Below, in pieces: positions 34,351-44,208 of a stretch of 64,000 bases of DNA (positions are counted from its first letter, which is position 1; the number at the start of each line of letters is the position of its first letter). The stretch comes from Glaciihabitans sp. (lineage in GTDB: Bacteria > Actinomycetota > Actinomycetes > Actinomycetales > Microbacteriaceae): assembly GCA_025464095.1 (NCBI GenBank), contig JAODMF010000025.1, forward strand, positions 1-64,000, given 5' to 3'. Below the pieces are notes generated by a model. The model did not search any database. It was not told the DNA's origin and saw only the letters and a program-made list of their open reading frames with translations. Both the position numbers and the translations under genes were made by a program.

Positions 34351-35601
34351 TCACCGGTCGCGAAGTCGACGGTGCCCTCGATCGGTTGAGGCCCGGTGGG
34401 TATTGCTTCGAACTGCGCCCGAGCTGTCGCGTACGCGACGCGGCCGAATCGCCAGCGCGAGCACGCCGAGCAGGGTCAAGAGGACTCCTGACGCGAGGAG
34501 CGGCGCGACATCCGTTCCAGTAGCGGGGAGCACCGGGTCGATCGGCGCGGACGCGGCGCAGGTCGGTCGAGGCACCACGGTACCGGCGGCCGCCGTCAGG
34601 CAGACTCTGAGGCCGGTTCTTGGCTGAGTGATCAGCGTTGCACCGTGGGCGAGCGCCCACGAGACCGGGTCATCGAGAAGGTCCGGGTCGGCCAGGTTGA
34701 GCCAGATGTTGTTGTAGAAGACGGGCTGCAGCTTTCCCGCGGCGGGGGGCGGCGGTGGACCGTTTCCACTGTTGCACGGGTCGCCGGCCGGGCCGAAGCG
34801 CGGCAACAGGCCGAGAACGACCGAGAAATTGGGTGGAAATCCGCTGAAACTCCACCGACCGGATGCGTCGCTGATCGCCAGCACGATGTCACCTCCGGCA
34901 CCTATCGCGATCACGCACACATCGGAGAGCGGAGTGTTGCCAACGGTGACGACGGTACCGGACAGCGCCACGGTGGAAGGAGCGCACGGCGACGTCGGCA
35001 ACGCATCGACCCCCAGGCACGCGACGACATCGGATGACCCTGCGGGGACCGCCGTGGCGCCATTCGGCGGCACGATGACGTGCTCGTCTGTACCGTCCAG
35101 CGGTTGGTTGATGTACCAGGACGGCACGGGACTCGGCAGGATCGGCTGGCTGCAGTCGCCGTTCGCCGTGGTGTAGAACGCGAGATTGAACGGTCCGACT
35201 TCATCGGTTTCGAAGGACCAGTATCCGGCCAGGTCAACCTCGGTGTAGTTCGTCATCCCCGGCGACGAGACCGGCGAGAAAACGACACAGCTGTTCGGGA
35301 TGGCCTCTCCCGTCACTGAATCGCGCAGCACTCCGGAAGTTCTCGTCGGCGACGGCTGAGCATGGACGATCGACTGCGGCGGGACGATCGCCGACGCGGG
35401 CGTGACGGGTCCGAACATCCAGGTTCCCGCCGTCACGAGAACAATTGACACGACCATCGCGCCTCTTCGGGCGGCTTTCGCGCTCCCACGCAGCACACTG
35501 CTGTCGGCGCCACGCACCCGGCTGCTCCGAACCGTCTGCAAACCGCGAATTGCACGAGCGGGGCCGCGTGGCGGAATGGACCGCCCTCGTAAATCCCCCA
35601 T
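34351..35601 (-). CDS. Sortase-anchored wall protein with carboxypeptidase-regulatory-like domains
   Basis: This 416-residue exported protein has a long basic N-terminal extension, a signal peptide at about residues 49-71 ending ASA, and two beta-rich repeats like carboxypeptidase regulatory/CnaB domains. GVLRDSVTGEAIPNSCVV begins the first repeat and LSGTVVTVGNTPLSDVCVIA the second. A GPPPPPAAG linker follows. The C-terminus carries an LPATG sortase motif near residue 357, a hydrophobic helix and an Arg-rich tail longer than usual. It should be covalently attached to peptidoglycan. The ATG at 35601 was chosen, but an internal start nearer the signal peptide is possible. No sortase gene lies in the window. 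Confidence 0.82.
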   Translation of the reverse strand: MGDLRGRSIPPRGPARAIRGLQTVRSSRVRGADSSVLRGSAKAARRGAMVVSIVLVTAGTWMFGPVTPASAIVPPQSIVHAQPSPTRTSGVLRDSVTGEAIPNSCVVFSPVSSPGMTNYTEVDLAGYWSFETDEVGPFNLAFYTTANGDCSQPILPSPVPSWYINQPLDGTDEHVIVPPNGATAVPAGSSDVVACLGVDALPTSPCAPSTVALSGTVVTVGNTPLSDVCVIAIGAGGDIVLAISDASGRWSFSGFPPNFSVVLGLLPRFGPAGDPCNSGNGPPPPPAAGKLQPVFYNNIWLNLADPDLLDDPVSWALAHGATLITQPRTGLRVCLTAAAGTVVPRPTCAASAPIDPVLPATGTDVAPLLASGVLLTLLGVLALAIRPRRVRDSSGAVRSNTHRASTDRGHRRLRDR

Positions 35602-35813
35602 GGTCGCTCGCTTCCGGTCTTTCGACGGAACAGCTTCGTGACGCGACTCTACATCCGACTTGGCCAATCCATGAGAGAAACCCGAAAACTCGCTTTAGGG
35701 GCACACCAGCTCCCCGGGCGGCTGAGCGCACAGCCAGCTCCCAACGAACCCCCAGATCGCCGATGCGAAAATGCTGATGGATCAACCAGCAGGTTCACTT
35801 GGAGGATTGACTG

Positions 35814-36662
35814 ATGAAGATCGCGTTTCTCGGGCTCGGCCGAATGGGCCGGGAGCTCGTTACCCATGTTCAAGGAGCTGGCCATTCGGTCACGGTCTGG
35901 AATCGCACACCCCAGGCGGCCGAGAGCGCCGTGGAGGCGGGCGCCACCCTCGCACCAACCGCAGCCGAAGCGGTCAGGGACGCCGACGTCGTTCTCTCGG
36001 TGCTATTCGGACCGGACACCGTTCGCGAAGTGATCACGGGTGGCGAGTTGCCTTTCGCCTCAGGCGCCCTGTGGATCGACATCACCACGGTGTCGCCAGC
36101 GGATGCCACAGAATTCGATGCGTTCGCCAAGGCAAACGGCATCAGGTACGTCCACTCGCCCGTGATCGGCTCACTGGCGCCGGCCCGTGCCGCCAAGCTG
36201 GGAGTGCTGATCGGTGGAGATGCGGCGGCTGTGACGGACGCGACTCCCCTGGTGTCGCTGTGGGCGGACCCCGAGAAAATTCGGACGTTCAGCAGTGCTG
36301 CCGGAGCGGCCGTCGGCAAGCTGATCGCCAATCTCGCACTGGCGACCGCGACCCAGGGCGTTCTCGAGGCACTGCGTTTGGGTCACTCGGTCGGCGTCGC
36401 GACCGATGACGTGCTGTCCCTTCTCGCCCTCACCCCCCTCGGGGCAATGGCTGGCGTGAAGGGGCCCGCGATCCAAGCGAACTCCTTCGACGACGCCCAG
36501 TTCTCTGTAAATGCGCTCAGCAAAGACACCCTGCTGATGCTTCACACCTCCAGGTTCGCGCTTCCGTCGGTCACCGCGATGGCGGATGGCCTGGACCGGC
36601 TCAAGCGCGCCGGTCACGGCGAGTGGGACTTCTCGGCGGTTGCTTCGGAGCGCGCGTCGTAG
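35814..36662 (+). CDS. NAD(P)-dependent beta-hydroxyacid-dehydrogenase-like oxidoreductase
   Basis: This 282-residue protein has an N-terminal Rossmann motif MKIAFLGLGRMGRELV and the 3-hydroxyisobutyrate dehydrogenase family features WIDITTVSPADATEFDAFA, YVHSPVIGS and GKLIANLALATATQGVLEAL. The usual catalytic lysine in GxxxxxK is present in the last motif. Similar proteins act on beta-hydroxyacids or imines, so the substrate stays open. GGAGG precedes the ATG at 35814. It is convergent with the Gfo/Idh gene at 36705. Confidence 0.88.
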   Translation: MKIAFLGLGRMGRELVTHVQGAGHSVTVWNRTPQAAESAVEAGATLAPTAAEAVRDADVVLSVLFGPDTVREVITGGELPFASGALWIDITTVSPADATEFDAFAKANGIRYVHSPVIGSLAPARAAKLGVLIGGDAAAVTDATPLVSLWADPEKIRTFSSAAGAAVGKLIANLALATATQGVLEALRLGHSVGVATDDVLSLLALTPLGAMAGVKGPAIQANSFDDAQFSVNALSKDTLLMLHTSRFALPSVTAMADGLDRLKRAGHGEWDFSAVASERAS

Positions 36663-36704
36663 CCGCAGCTGTCATCAGGTTTCAGGATGTGGCTGAGTGG
36701 GTGC

Positions 36705-37676
36705 TCATCGATCAAAGCCAGCCGACTCGTAGATCGCATCGATGATCGCCATATTGTGCACGGGGTCCGTTCCCTCGGTGAGTAGCGGATCTCCGGATTC
36801 CAGCCCCCGGACCACAGCTTCGAGCTGGTGATCGTAGGTCTCGCGCCCCGCTACCGTGAACGCGGACGTGAGACCGTCGACCACAATCTGGATGTTGTGG
36901 CCCCGGGAGGGAAACACGAGGTTATTGAACCGTGCAGTGCCCGCGGTCCCAATCAATTCGACCGACGAGTTGAATGGCGTGTCCTCAACCATGGTGCAGG
37001 TAACTTTCGCGAGGACTCCCGACGGGAAGGCGAGATCCGCGTCCATACTCAGGTCGGCTCCAAATGGGTTGAGCGTCGCGGCGGCGCTGATCACCGCCGG
37101 TTCCTCGCCGATCAGAGCCCTGATTTGGTGCACGCTGTAGCAGCCAAGGTCCATCAGCGATCCACCACCCACCGTCGGGTCATGACGTATCGACGAGGGA
37201 GAGATGGGGATGGATGCGGAGAAGTCGGCGTGCACGCTGATCAGGCGGCCCAGACGTTCCGAAGCGAGAATGCGATCCATCTCGCTGCTCAGCGGGTGAT
37301 ACCTGTCATGGAACGCTTCGATGATTCGGCGTCCATTGGCAACGGCCACCGCTGTCATTTCCTCCGCCTCGCTCCGATTCATGGCAAAAGGCTTTTCGCA
37401 GAGCACATCCTTTCCGGCTTCGAGCGCCGCAATCGACCATCGCGCGTGTTGGGATGGTGGCAGCGCGACATAAACGAGTTGCACGGTGGGGTCAGCCAAC
37501 AGCGCATCATAGGAGCCGTAGGAGCGCTCAATTCCGTGGGTGGCCGCGTAATCGTCCGCAGCCGACGTGCTGCGCGATGCAACTGCGGCGACGACGGCGT
37601 CTTCGCGGCGACGCGCGGGCCGGATGATCGATGCCGGAGCAATTCCAGAGGCACCAAGAATTCCGATCCTGAGCAT
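36705..37676 (-). CDS. Gfo/Idh/MocA-family dehydrogenase
   Basis: This 323-residue NAD(P)-dependent sugar dehydrogenase starts MLRIGILGASGIAPASIIRP and has the EKPFAMNRSEAEEM motif (residues about 92-105) with the conserved Glu-Lys-Pro. In the substrate domain, GGGSLMDLGCYSVHQIRALI carries the expected Asp and His. The ATG at 37676 has AGGAGG. It lies 68 bp after the stop of the next Gfo/Idh gene on the same strand and is probably the last gene of the GH42/ABC operon. Substrate is likely a sugar or glycoside. Confidence 0.9.
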   Translation of the reverse strand: MLRIGILGASGIAPASIIRPARRREDAVVAAVASRSTSAADDYAATHGIERSYGSYDALLADPTVQLVYVALPPSQHARWSIAALEAGKDVLCEKPFAMNRSEAEEMTAVAVANGRRIIEAFHDRYHPLSSEMDRILASERLGRLISVHADFSASIPISPSSIRHDPTVGGGSLMDLGCYSVHQIRALIGEEPAVISAAATLNPFGADLSMDADLAFPSGVLAKVTCTMVEDTPFNSSVELIGTAGTARFNNLVFPSRGHNIQIVVDGLTSAFTVAGRETYDHQLEAVVRGLESGDPLLTEGTDPVHNMAIIDAIYESAGFDR

Positions 37677-37744
37677 TGCGTCCTCCTGATTCTCCGTGCA
37701 CCTGCGCTCCCGAATCATGGGCGCGCGTGAGCGCTCAGCGCCGG

Positions 37745-38869
37745 CTACTCGGGGGCGGAGCCGAGGTGCCCAGCCCACGGCTGAACCTTCGTCTCCACGG
37801 TCTCCCTGTTCGCCGCCGCCGCATGGATCGTCAGCGCGAGGTACTGGTCCTGTGAGGCGTCGGCGAGTGAATACCCACCCATGCGATCGGGCGCCATCGA
37901 GAGCAAGAGACAGGTCGCGACCGCAATCTCGTCATCAGAGAGACGAGCGCCCTGGAACGCGTTCCGATAGACCACACGACCGCCCCAGGTGAGGACGTCG
38001 AAGTCGGCGCCCTCGAGGTTACCGTTCACGCCGAGCTGGCGGCGATAGATCGGCGCCTTCATAGGAGTACCGTCCTGGCCGGACCACGTCACGTTCTGCT
38101 CGTCGAGCTCTCCGGAACTGCCCCGAACCAGGATGCGCCGCTCGCGAAGGGGGTTGTACCACTGGTTGGAGACGAAGTCGTAGAAAGCACTCTTGTTGCC
38201 ACTATCCAGAAGCGCTCTCGTATGTGTCCCGTCGACAACCTCAAGCGAGGAGCCGCCATTCCGTCGGTCAGCAGCGTCGAGCAGCGGCTCCGTGGTCGCC
38301 GTCGCGAAGACCCTGAGGCTCTCGCCTGCGATTCCGAGCGTCCGCCGGAGTACCGACATCGCGTGGTAGTCGTGTGTCCACGAGAGCGAGGCCGAAGAGA
38401 CCTTGCCGAGCACGCCGGTTGCGATGATGTTCTGAATCCCAGCAAAAATCGGCAGATAGGGGTTCTGCTCGGCCACGCAGACCAGGCCGGATTCGCCGAC
38501 GGCGTCCCACAACTTGAGCAGCTCGTCGACACTGCCAGCCGGGGGCGTCTCTGTGAGCACCCGAAGTCCCAATTCGACGAGGTGCGCCACAACCGCGGGC
38601 GTCACCGCTCGAGGGATTGAAACCACTACAACGTCGATGTCGTGATGCTCGAGCAGCTGCTCGATCGACCGATAGCTCGGGATGCCCCACTCCTCCTGAA
38701 GCGCGAGTCCCGCCTCCTCGGTGCGGGTGACCGCGCCGACGCAGCTGAAGAACTCGGGCGCCTGCCTCGCGATTCGCAGGAAGAAGTCCGCCCGCCATCC
38801 GTGCCCTACCACCGCGAACCTGCCCGGTCGCTGGGGTGGGCGCACCTGTTGCGGCGTTGGGGCGGTCAT
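37745..38869 (-). CDS. Gfo/Idh/MocA-family dehydrogenase (atypical)
   Basis: This 374-residue protein has an N-terminal Rossmann domain with FAVVGHGWRADFFLRIARQA and a C-terminal Gfo/Idh-like domain. The usual EKP motif is replaced by TETPPAGSVDELLKLWDAVG, so the catalytic lysine is absent at that position and the reaction may differ from normal dehydrogenation. Its start overlaps the GH42 stop (ATGA), making cotranslation with the beta-galactosidase likely. The nucleotide and substrate specificities are unknown. Confidence 0.82.
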   Translation of the reverse strand: MTAPTPQQVRPPQRPGRFAVVGHGWRADFFLRIARQAPEFFSCVGAVTRTEEAGLALQEEWGIPSYRSIEQLLEHHDIDVVVVSIPRAVTPAVVAHLVELGLRVLTETPPAGSVDELLKLWDAVGESGLVCVAEQNPYLPIFAGIQNIIATGVLGKVSSASLSWTHDYHAMSVLRRTLGIAGESLRVFATATTEPLLDAADRRNGGSSLEVVDGTHTRALLDSGNKSAFYDFVSNQWYNPLRERRILVRGSSGELDEQNVTWSGQDGTPMKAPIYRRQLGVNGNLEGADFDVLTWGGRVVYRNAFQGARLSDDEIAVATCLLLSMAPDRMGGYSLADASQDQYLALTIHAAAANRETVETKVQPWAGHLGSAPE

Positions 38870-40989
38870 GATGACGTCCTTTCATCGGTTCGGTCTATCG
38901 TCGGCGTGGCGTCGTGGAGGAGGACCAGGCACTGCCAGGGCGCGAGAACAAGGGTGTCACCGACCGAGTAACCCACGCCGGTGACCCCGTCAGTGCCGTC
39001 CACCGGCGCGACGATACTCACCGCCGTGTCCGCCCAGTTGCTCACGAACCACGTGCGGCGCCCGTCACCGTTCGTGCCAGACACCACGCGGACGGACTCC
39101 GGAATGTGCGACAGCCACGGCTGGGCGATCGGCTCCGGTACCACATACCTAAAGATGTCGGCCGCCAATGAGGCATTCGGCACCGTGCCGACGCAGGTGA
39201 TCCGCCCCGCACCGCTCTTCTGGGTTGTGACCGCCGCGAAATCCCCAAAACGCGGATGCGAGTACCGCGCGAGCACGTCGGCTGTGCTGACGATGAGACC
39301 ATCGGCCCACGCGGTCGCGCGCGAGTCCACATCCAGCTGCATCCCGTTGCCGGCCGTCAGGGCCACCGGCGCGTCGAGATTGCTGACTTCGTCGTAGCTC
39401 ACGCCTGCGGCATCAGAAAGGAATGCCGGTGCGACAGCGGCACGCGCCCGCGCCTCGTGGTCACCGTACCCGGTGCGGGGGCCGACGACGAGATGCCCAC
39501 CCGCGGCCGCGTAGTCACGGAGAAAGATCAGTTCGCCATCACTGGCCACGAAAAAGCCCGGCACGACCAGGACCGGGTGCGACGTTGCGAACGAACTTGG
39601 GTCGTCGCCGAGCTGACTCGCGTGGATGATGCGTGCCTGGGCGCCCGCGTCAAGAACTCCTCGATAGAACGCGTCGAACATCCGCTGGTAGGAGAGGCGG
39701 TCGGGCGCGCCATCCGGGGTCTGCAACGGTGGGAAGAAGTTGAATGCCCACTTACTGTCGTTGGAGAAGAGCACCGCGACGTCGAAGTCCGGCACGTAGC
39801 CGTCCAGGGCGGTGCCCAGGGCAGCGAGTGACCGGCCGAGGTCGGCAACCTCGGCATAGATCCTTCCGGGGCGAAGGCTGTGTGGAAGTACGCCTCCCCA
39901 GTAGGTCTCCGTTCCATAGTGCAGCGAGTGCCAATGCCAGTACTCGATCATCGCGGCGCCCCGCGAGATCAGCGCGAACGCCGCAAGTGACAGCTGGCCC
40001 GGGTACGGAGGGTAATTCTGATCGCTGCTGAGGATGCTTTGGGCGTTCGTCTCGGTCACAAGGAAGCGGGCCTGCTTTGAGGCGAAAATGCGGTCTCCCT
40101 GCCGAAGCAGACCCCAGTATCCGGTCGTGCTCGGTGGGGTGCCCACCCGCAACTCCGTGCCGATGGCGAAGTGATCCTGCATGTCGTAGTACGCGTTGCC
40201 CGAGGTGATGTCGAGGTTCTTGCTCAGGTCGACATCCTCCAGCGCGGGGCGAAGGTAGGCGATGCACGTGGTGACGAACTGGCTCTCGCTGCTGTACTCG
40301 CGAACGATGTCCGCGTGCCGTGCGATGAACTCGGTCGTCAGGTCGGCCTGGTAGCGGCGCCATGCGAGGTCGTACTGAGGGAGGGTGTTGCCGTCGCTGA
40401 CCCACAGCTCCGACCAATCAGAGATCCGGTGCGACCAGTAAGTGAGCCCCCACTCACGGTTGAGCGTGTCTACGTCGCCATATTGGTCCCGAAGCCGATC
40501 CACGAATCGCTTGAAGGTGCTCGGGTTGTGCGGGAGTTGCATGCCCGGCTCATTGTCCACCTGGAAGCCAATCACCGCCGGGTGCTGCGCATACCGCTCG
40601 AGAATTGCACGAGCCACCCGATCCGCGTGGAAGAGGAACGCCGGATGCGAGAAGTCGGCTTCCTGACGACCTCCCCAGGGGATGGGCTGGCCGGTGGCAC
40701 GCTGCGCCGCGATCTCCGGGTGGGCCGTTTGCAGCCACGGCGGGATGGCATAAGTAGGGGTGCCAAGGATGACGCCGATTCCACGCGCGTGCGCTCCATC
40801 GAGTACCGGCAGCAGCCACTCGAGGTCGAACTCGCCGTCACGCGGCTCCCAGGTCGACCAGACCGACTCACCAACTCGGATCACCGTGAATCTCGCCTCC
40901 GCCATGAGGTCAAGGTCTTCCACGATGCGATCAGTCAGTTGGTATTCCGCGTAATAGGCGGCGCCGAAGCGAATGCCGCTCATCTGCAT
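38866..40989 (-). CDS. GH42 beta-galactosidase
   Basis: This 707-residue enzyme has a GH42 TIM barrel starting IRFGAAYYAEYQ. The acid/base glutamate lies in FQVDNEPG near residue 141 and the nucleophile region is LVTETNAQS near 313. Trimerisation and C-terminal domains follow. The family hydrolyses beta-galactosides, in some members also alpha-arabinosides. The ATG at 40989 is preferred, but an ATGA overlap with the permease stop offers a 19-codon longer form from 41046; neither has a good ribosome-binding site. No signal peptide, so it acts on imported oligosaccharides. Confidence 0.93.
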   Translation of the reverse strand: MQMSGIRFGAAYYAEYQLTDRIVEDLDLMAEARFTVIRVGESVWSTWEPRDGEFDLEWLLPVLDGAHARGIGVILGTPTYAIPPWLQTAHPEIAAQRATGQPIPWGGRQEADFSHPAFLFHADRVARAILERYAQHPAVIGFQVDNEPGMQLPHNPSTFKRFVDRLRDQYGDVDTLNREWGLTYWSHRISDWSELWVSDGNTLPQYDLAWRRYQADLTTEFIARHADIVREYSSESQFVTTCIAYLRPALEDVDLSKNLDITSGNAYYDMQDHFAIGTELRVGTPPSTTGYWGLLRQGDRIFASKQARFLVTETNAQSILSSDQNYPPYPGQLSLAAFALISRGAAMIEYWHWHSLHYGTETYWGGVLPHSLRPGRIYAEVADLGRSLAALGTALDGYVPDFDVAVLFSNDSKWAFNFFPPLQTPDGAPDRLSYQRMFDAFYRGVLDAGAQARIIHASQLGDDPSSFATSHPVLVVPGFFVASDGELIFLRDYAAAGGHLVVGPRTGYGDHEARARAAVAPAFLSDAAGVSYDEVSNLDAPVALTAGNGMQLDVDSRATAWADGLIVSTADVLARYSHPRFGDFAAVTTQKSGAGRITCVGTVPNASLAADIFRYVVPEPIAQPWLSHIPESVRVVSGTNGDGRRTWFVSNWADTAVSIVAPVDGTDGVTGVGYSVGDTLVLAPWQCLVLLHDATPTIDRTDERTSS

Positions 40990-41042
40990 GGTGTCTCTTG
41001 GTTGCGTCAACTTTCGGGCTTCCTGTCGTGAACGGGCAGTGG

Positions 41043-41831
41043 TCATTTGATGGCGCCCGCGGAGAGCCCGCGTTCGAAGAGTCGCTGGAGGAGGAGGTAG
41101 GCGCCGACCTCGGGGATGGCGGTGATCACGGCAGAGGCAAGGACCTTGGTTTGATCGTTGTTGAATTCCCCAACAAAGAATTGCGGGATCAGCGTGATGG
41201 TTTCCGTGCTGGGATCCTGCAGGAAGACGAGCGGCAGGAGGTAATCGTTCCAAGACGCCAGAAGGGTGAAGATCACGATCGCGGCGGCAATCGGACGTGA
41301 CAGCGGGATGACGATGCTCCAAAACGCATGCCAGGTATTGGCGCCGTCGACCCGTGCCGCTTCGAAAAGTTCGTTCGGGATGCCATCGATGAAATTGCGC
41401 GAGAGCAGCACCGCGAACGGAATGTGAAGAGCCGCAAGCGGGATGATCACCGACCAGTACGTGTTGAAGAGGCCGAGCGGTGAAGCAAGCGCGAACAGGG
41501 GTGCGAGCAGCACGACTTCAGGGAGGGTAATGCACGCGAGGATCAGCCAGAAGTAGAACTCGCGGCCGCGGATGCGAAGTTTCGAGAACCCAAACGCGGC
41601 AGGCAGAGAAACGGCGTACACGATGACGATGGTCGAGACGGCGATGATGGCGCTGTTCCGAAAGAACAGTGCGAAGCCGGGGACGGCCAGCACGCGAGCG
41701 TAATTTTCCCAGCCCTGGCCGGACAAGGAGCCCTGGACCATGGCGACGAGGGGAAAGAGGTACGGGATCACCATGATGGTGACGATGATTTGTAGCCCGA
41801 TTTTTGCGGGTCGACTTCGTGCCTCGAACAT
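41043..41831 (-). CDS. CUT1 sugar ABC permease (MalG-like)
   Basis: This 262-residue inner-membrane permease has six hydrophobic helices and the cytoplasmic EAA loop NELFEAARVDGANTWHAFWS (about 150-169), followed by IVIPLSRP, which contacts the ATPase subunit. CUT1 systems import oligosaccharides. Its ATG overlaps the MalF-like gene's stop by one base. No ATPase gene is present, so an MsiK-type shared ATPase elsewhere probably drives the system. Confidence 0.94.
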   Translation of the reverse strand: MFEARSRPAKIGLQIIVTIMVIPYLFPLVAMVQGSLSGQGWENYARVLAVPGFALFFRNSAIIAVSTIVIVYAVSLPAAFGFSKLRIRGREFYFWLILACITLPEVVLLAPLFALASPLGLFNTYWSVIIPLAALHIPFAVLLSRNFIDGIPNELFEAARVDGANTWHAFWSIVIPLSRPIAAAIVIFTLLASWNDYLLPLVFLQDPSTETITLIPQFFVGEFNNDQTKVLASAVITAIPEVGAYLLLQRLFERGLSAGAIK

Positions 41832-42784
41832 CAGCGGATTCGACCTTTCTTCTCGCGCCCGGTGGCCTGCAGCAGTATCGCCATAGTGAGTGCGACGACG
41901 AGCAGGACGATGGATATCGCGGCCCCGTAGCCGACGTGTCCGGCGGGGATGCTGATGCGAAAGATGTACGTGCCGAGAAACTCGGTCGAGTAGTTCGGTC
42001 CGCCCGCTGTGACGAGGTACGGGATGTCGAAGGTTTTCAACGAACCGATCGCGGTGAGCATCGCCAGGGCGACGGTAGTCCCGCGCACCTCGGGCCAGAT
42101 GATGCTTATCAGGGTCCGAATGTTGCCGGCACCGTCGATATGGGCTGCCTCCAGCACGGCTGGGTCGATCTGCCCCATCGCAGCGTAATAGAGCACGAAC
42201 GTCAGCCCCGTGAACTCCCAGATCTGGATCGACATGATCACACCGAGGGAGGTGCTGGATTGCGCCAGCCAGGGTTGTTCAAGGAAGCCGAGACCGACAT
42301 GTCCGAGCACCCAGTTGATCTGACCCTCAACTCCCCAGATCTGCCGGAAGACCGGCGCCATGATCGCCGGCGCGAGCACGACGGGCACAAAGATGATGAT
42401 CTTGTAGAAGACGGCAAGTCTCACCTTCGAGTGCAGCAGCACCGCGAAGATGAGCCCGAGCGCAGTTTGCGCGACGAACACGACCACGAAGAAGATCACC
42501 GTGTGCTCGAGAGCCTGCCAAAATACCGGGTCCCCGAGGATCCGCAGATAGTTCGCACCGCCGACGCTCGGTGGGTTGGGCGTGAGCCCGTTCCAACTCA
42601 ACGTGGAGGCGGCACCGGTGTAACCGATGCCGAAATAGATCACCCCGACCGTCATCGCCAGGGCGGGAAGGATCCACGGCACTCCCAGGGGGTACAGGCG
42701 GCGGCGCATGGAGGCGCCGCCGCCCGTTCGACGGGGAATTCGTGACCGGACCCGCTTGGACTTGACTATGGATGCCTCGGTCAT
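41831..42784 (-). CDS. CUT1 sugar ABC permease (MalF-like)
   Basis: This 317-residue permease has six hydrophobic helices and the EAA loop VLEAAHIDGAGNIRTLISII followed by WPEVRGT. The ATG at 42784 has GGAGAAG nine bases upstream, whereas the GTG two codons earlier is too close to it. It lies between the solute-binding protein and the MalG-like subunit, forming a standard CUT1 importer. Confidence 0.94.
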   Translation of the reverse strand: MTEASIVKSKRVRSRIPRRTGGGASMRRRLYPLGVPWILPALAMTVGVIYFGIGYTGAASTLSWNGLTPNPPSVGGANYLRILGDPVFWQALEHTVIFFVVVFVAQTALGLIFAVLLHSKVRLAVFYKIIIFVPVVLAPAIMAPVFRQIWGVEGQINWVLGHVGLGFLEQPWLAQSSTSLGVIMSIQIWEFTGLTFVLYYAAMGQIDPAVLEAAHIDGAGNIRTLISIIWPEVRGTTVALAMLTAIGSLKTFDIPYLVTAGGPNYSTEFLGTYIFRISIPAGHVGYGAAISIVLLVVALTMAILLQATGREKKGRIR

Positions 42785-42831
42785 GATCACACTCTTCTCC
42801 GGTTATCTGACTGCCGAAATGATCGACGGTG

Positions 42832-44208
42832 CTAGAACGCTGCGCTGAATGTGTCCTGCAGGGTCTGCGCCGCCTGTTGCGGGGTCGCCTGCCCTGCGCC
42901 GACCGAGGTCGCTGCAGCACCCACCGCGTTGGTCATGTCCTGACTCAGGATGCCCAACCGTGGTTGTGTGATCGTTCCGGCGGCGTCTTCCAGAGCTTGA
43001 ATCGGAGCCTGCTGCACAGAAGGGTCGACCAGTCCCATTGCGGGCCAGTCGGGCTTCGCCGACAGCAGCGCCGCAATATCGCCACCGGAATTCGCGATCG
43101 CCTGCTGCCCTGCCTCGGACGTGCCGAGCCATACTGCGAAGGTTTTGGCCGCCTCGACATACTTCGATTTGCTGTTAACCGCGACAGCGTAATCGACGTC
43201 CCCGTACATGGAGTACTGGGGAGCTGACGTTCCGGTCACCGACGGATACGGAATCGGGATCATGACGAACGGCTTGGGGTTCGCAACCCCCGCTGCAGAC
43301 TGCGCTGCAGCCATCCCCTTCACCGTGGCGTACTGCGTCTCCCACGTGCCCATCATGATCATCGCGGTATTGCCCTTGAAGAACTGGTTTTGGGCGTCAG
43401 GGAACTGCATCGCTGCGATCGCGCCCGGCTGCATGATGCCCGTACTGAACAGCGACTTCCATACTGTCAACGCCTGGACGATCGTCGGGTCAGTCCACTT
43501 CGCCTTCCCCTGGGAGGCTGCGGTCCATACCCCGGGCTTGATGCTGTTGGAGATCGACTGCAGGTGATCGCGGTCGAATGCCGCCTGCGCAGCGCCCTGA
43601 ACGAAGCAGGCAACTCCGTTCTTCTTGAACACCGCACAATCACTCACCCATTCCGCCAGTGTTGTCGGCGGCGTGAGCTTGTACTTGTCGAACAGGTCCT
43701 TGTTGATCCAGATCGAGCCACCATCAGCGGTACCGACACCGGCGCCAACGAGCTTGCCACTCGGTGTATACATCTGGGGCACATAGTCCAGCGGAGTGAC
43801 CTTCGACTTCCAGTCAGCTCCCAGGGATGCCTTGATCGCCGGCGCGATGTCCACCGCCTGTTCACCGTAGTTGGCTACCTTCGGCCCGGGAGAGATTCCG
43901 TAGAGATCCGGGCCGTTCGAGGACGCCAACGCGGGCTTGAGCGCGGCATCCCAGCCATCCAACGTCACCAATTTGTAGGTGATGTGGATGTTCGGATACT
44001 GCTTGTTGAAGGCCGTGATGAAGTCCTGTGCCGGTCCCAGTTGCGGGGACCACCCCCACCACACAAGGTTTCCCTTGGTCGCGGACCCCGCCTGTTTCGC
44101 CGTCGTTCCCGACGAGCTACATCCCATCAATCCGGCGAGCGCCAGACCCGTGACCGCAACACCAGCGATCAAACGAATCCGCGACGTCGCACTTGAACTT
44201 CTACGCAT
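42832..44208 (-). CDS. Extracellular sugar-binding lipoprotein of ABC transporter
   Basis: This 458-residue protein has a type II signal peptide with lipobox LMGC around residues 24-27 and a family 1 solute-binding domain (GNLVWWGWSPQLGPAQDFIT at the start). It captures the carbohydrate outside and delivers it to the two permeases just downstream. The ATG at 44208 has GGGAG. It is the first gene of an operon of six or seven genes, and the 505-bp region before it holds a candidate promoter and operators. Substrate is likely a galactoside, given GH42. Confidence 0.93.
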   Translation of the reverse strand: MRRSSSATSRIRLIAGVAVTGLALAGLMGCSSSGTTAKQAGSATKGNLVWWGWSPQLGPAQDFITAFNKQYPNIHITYKLVTLDGWDAALKPALASSNGPDLYGISPGPKVANYGEQAVDIAPAIKASLGADWKSKVTPLDYVPQMYTPSGKLVGAGVGTADGGSIWINKDLFDKYKLTPPTTLAEWVSDCAVFKKNGVACFVQGAAQAAFDRDHLQSISNSIKPGVWTAASQGKAKWTDPTIVQALTVWKSLFSTGIMQPGAIAAMQFPDAQNQFFKGNTAMIMMGTWETQYATVKGMAAAQSAAGVANPKPFVMIPIPYPSVTGTSAPQYSMYGDVDYAVAVNSKSKYVEAAKTFAVWLGTSEAGQQAIANSGGDIAALLSAKPDWPAMGLVDPSVQQAPIQALEDAAGTITQPRLGILSQDMTNAVGAAATSVGAGQATPQQAAQTLQDTFSAAF

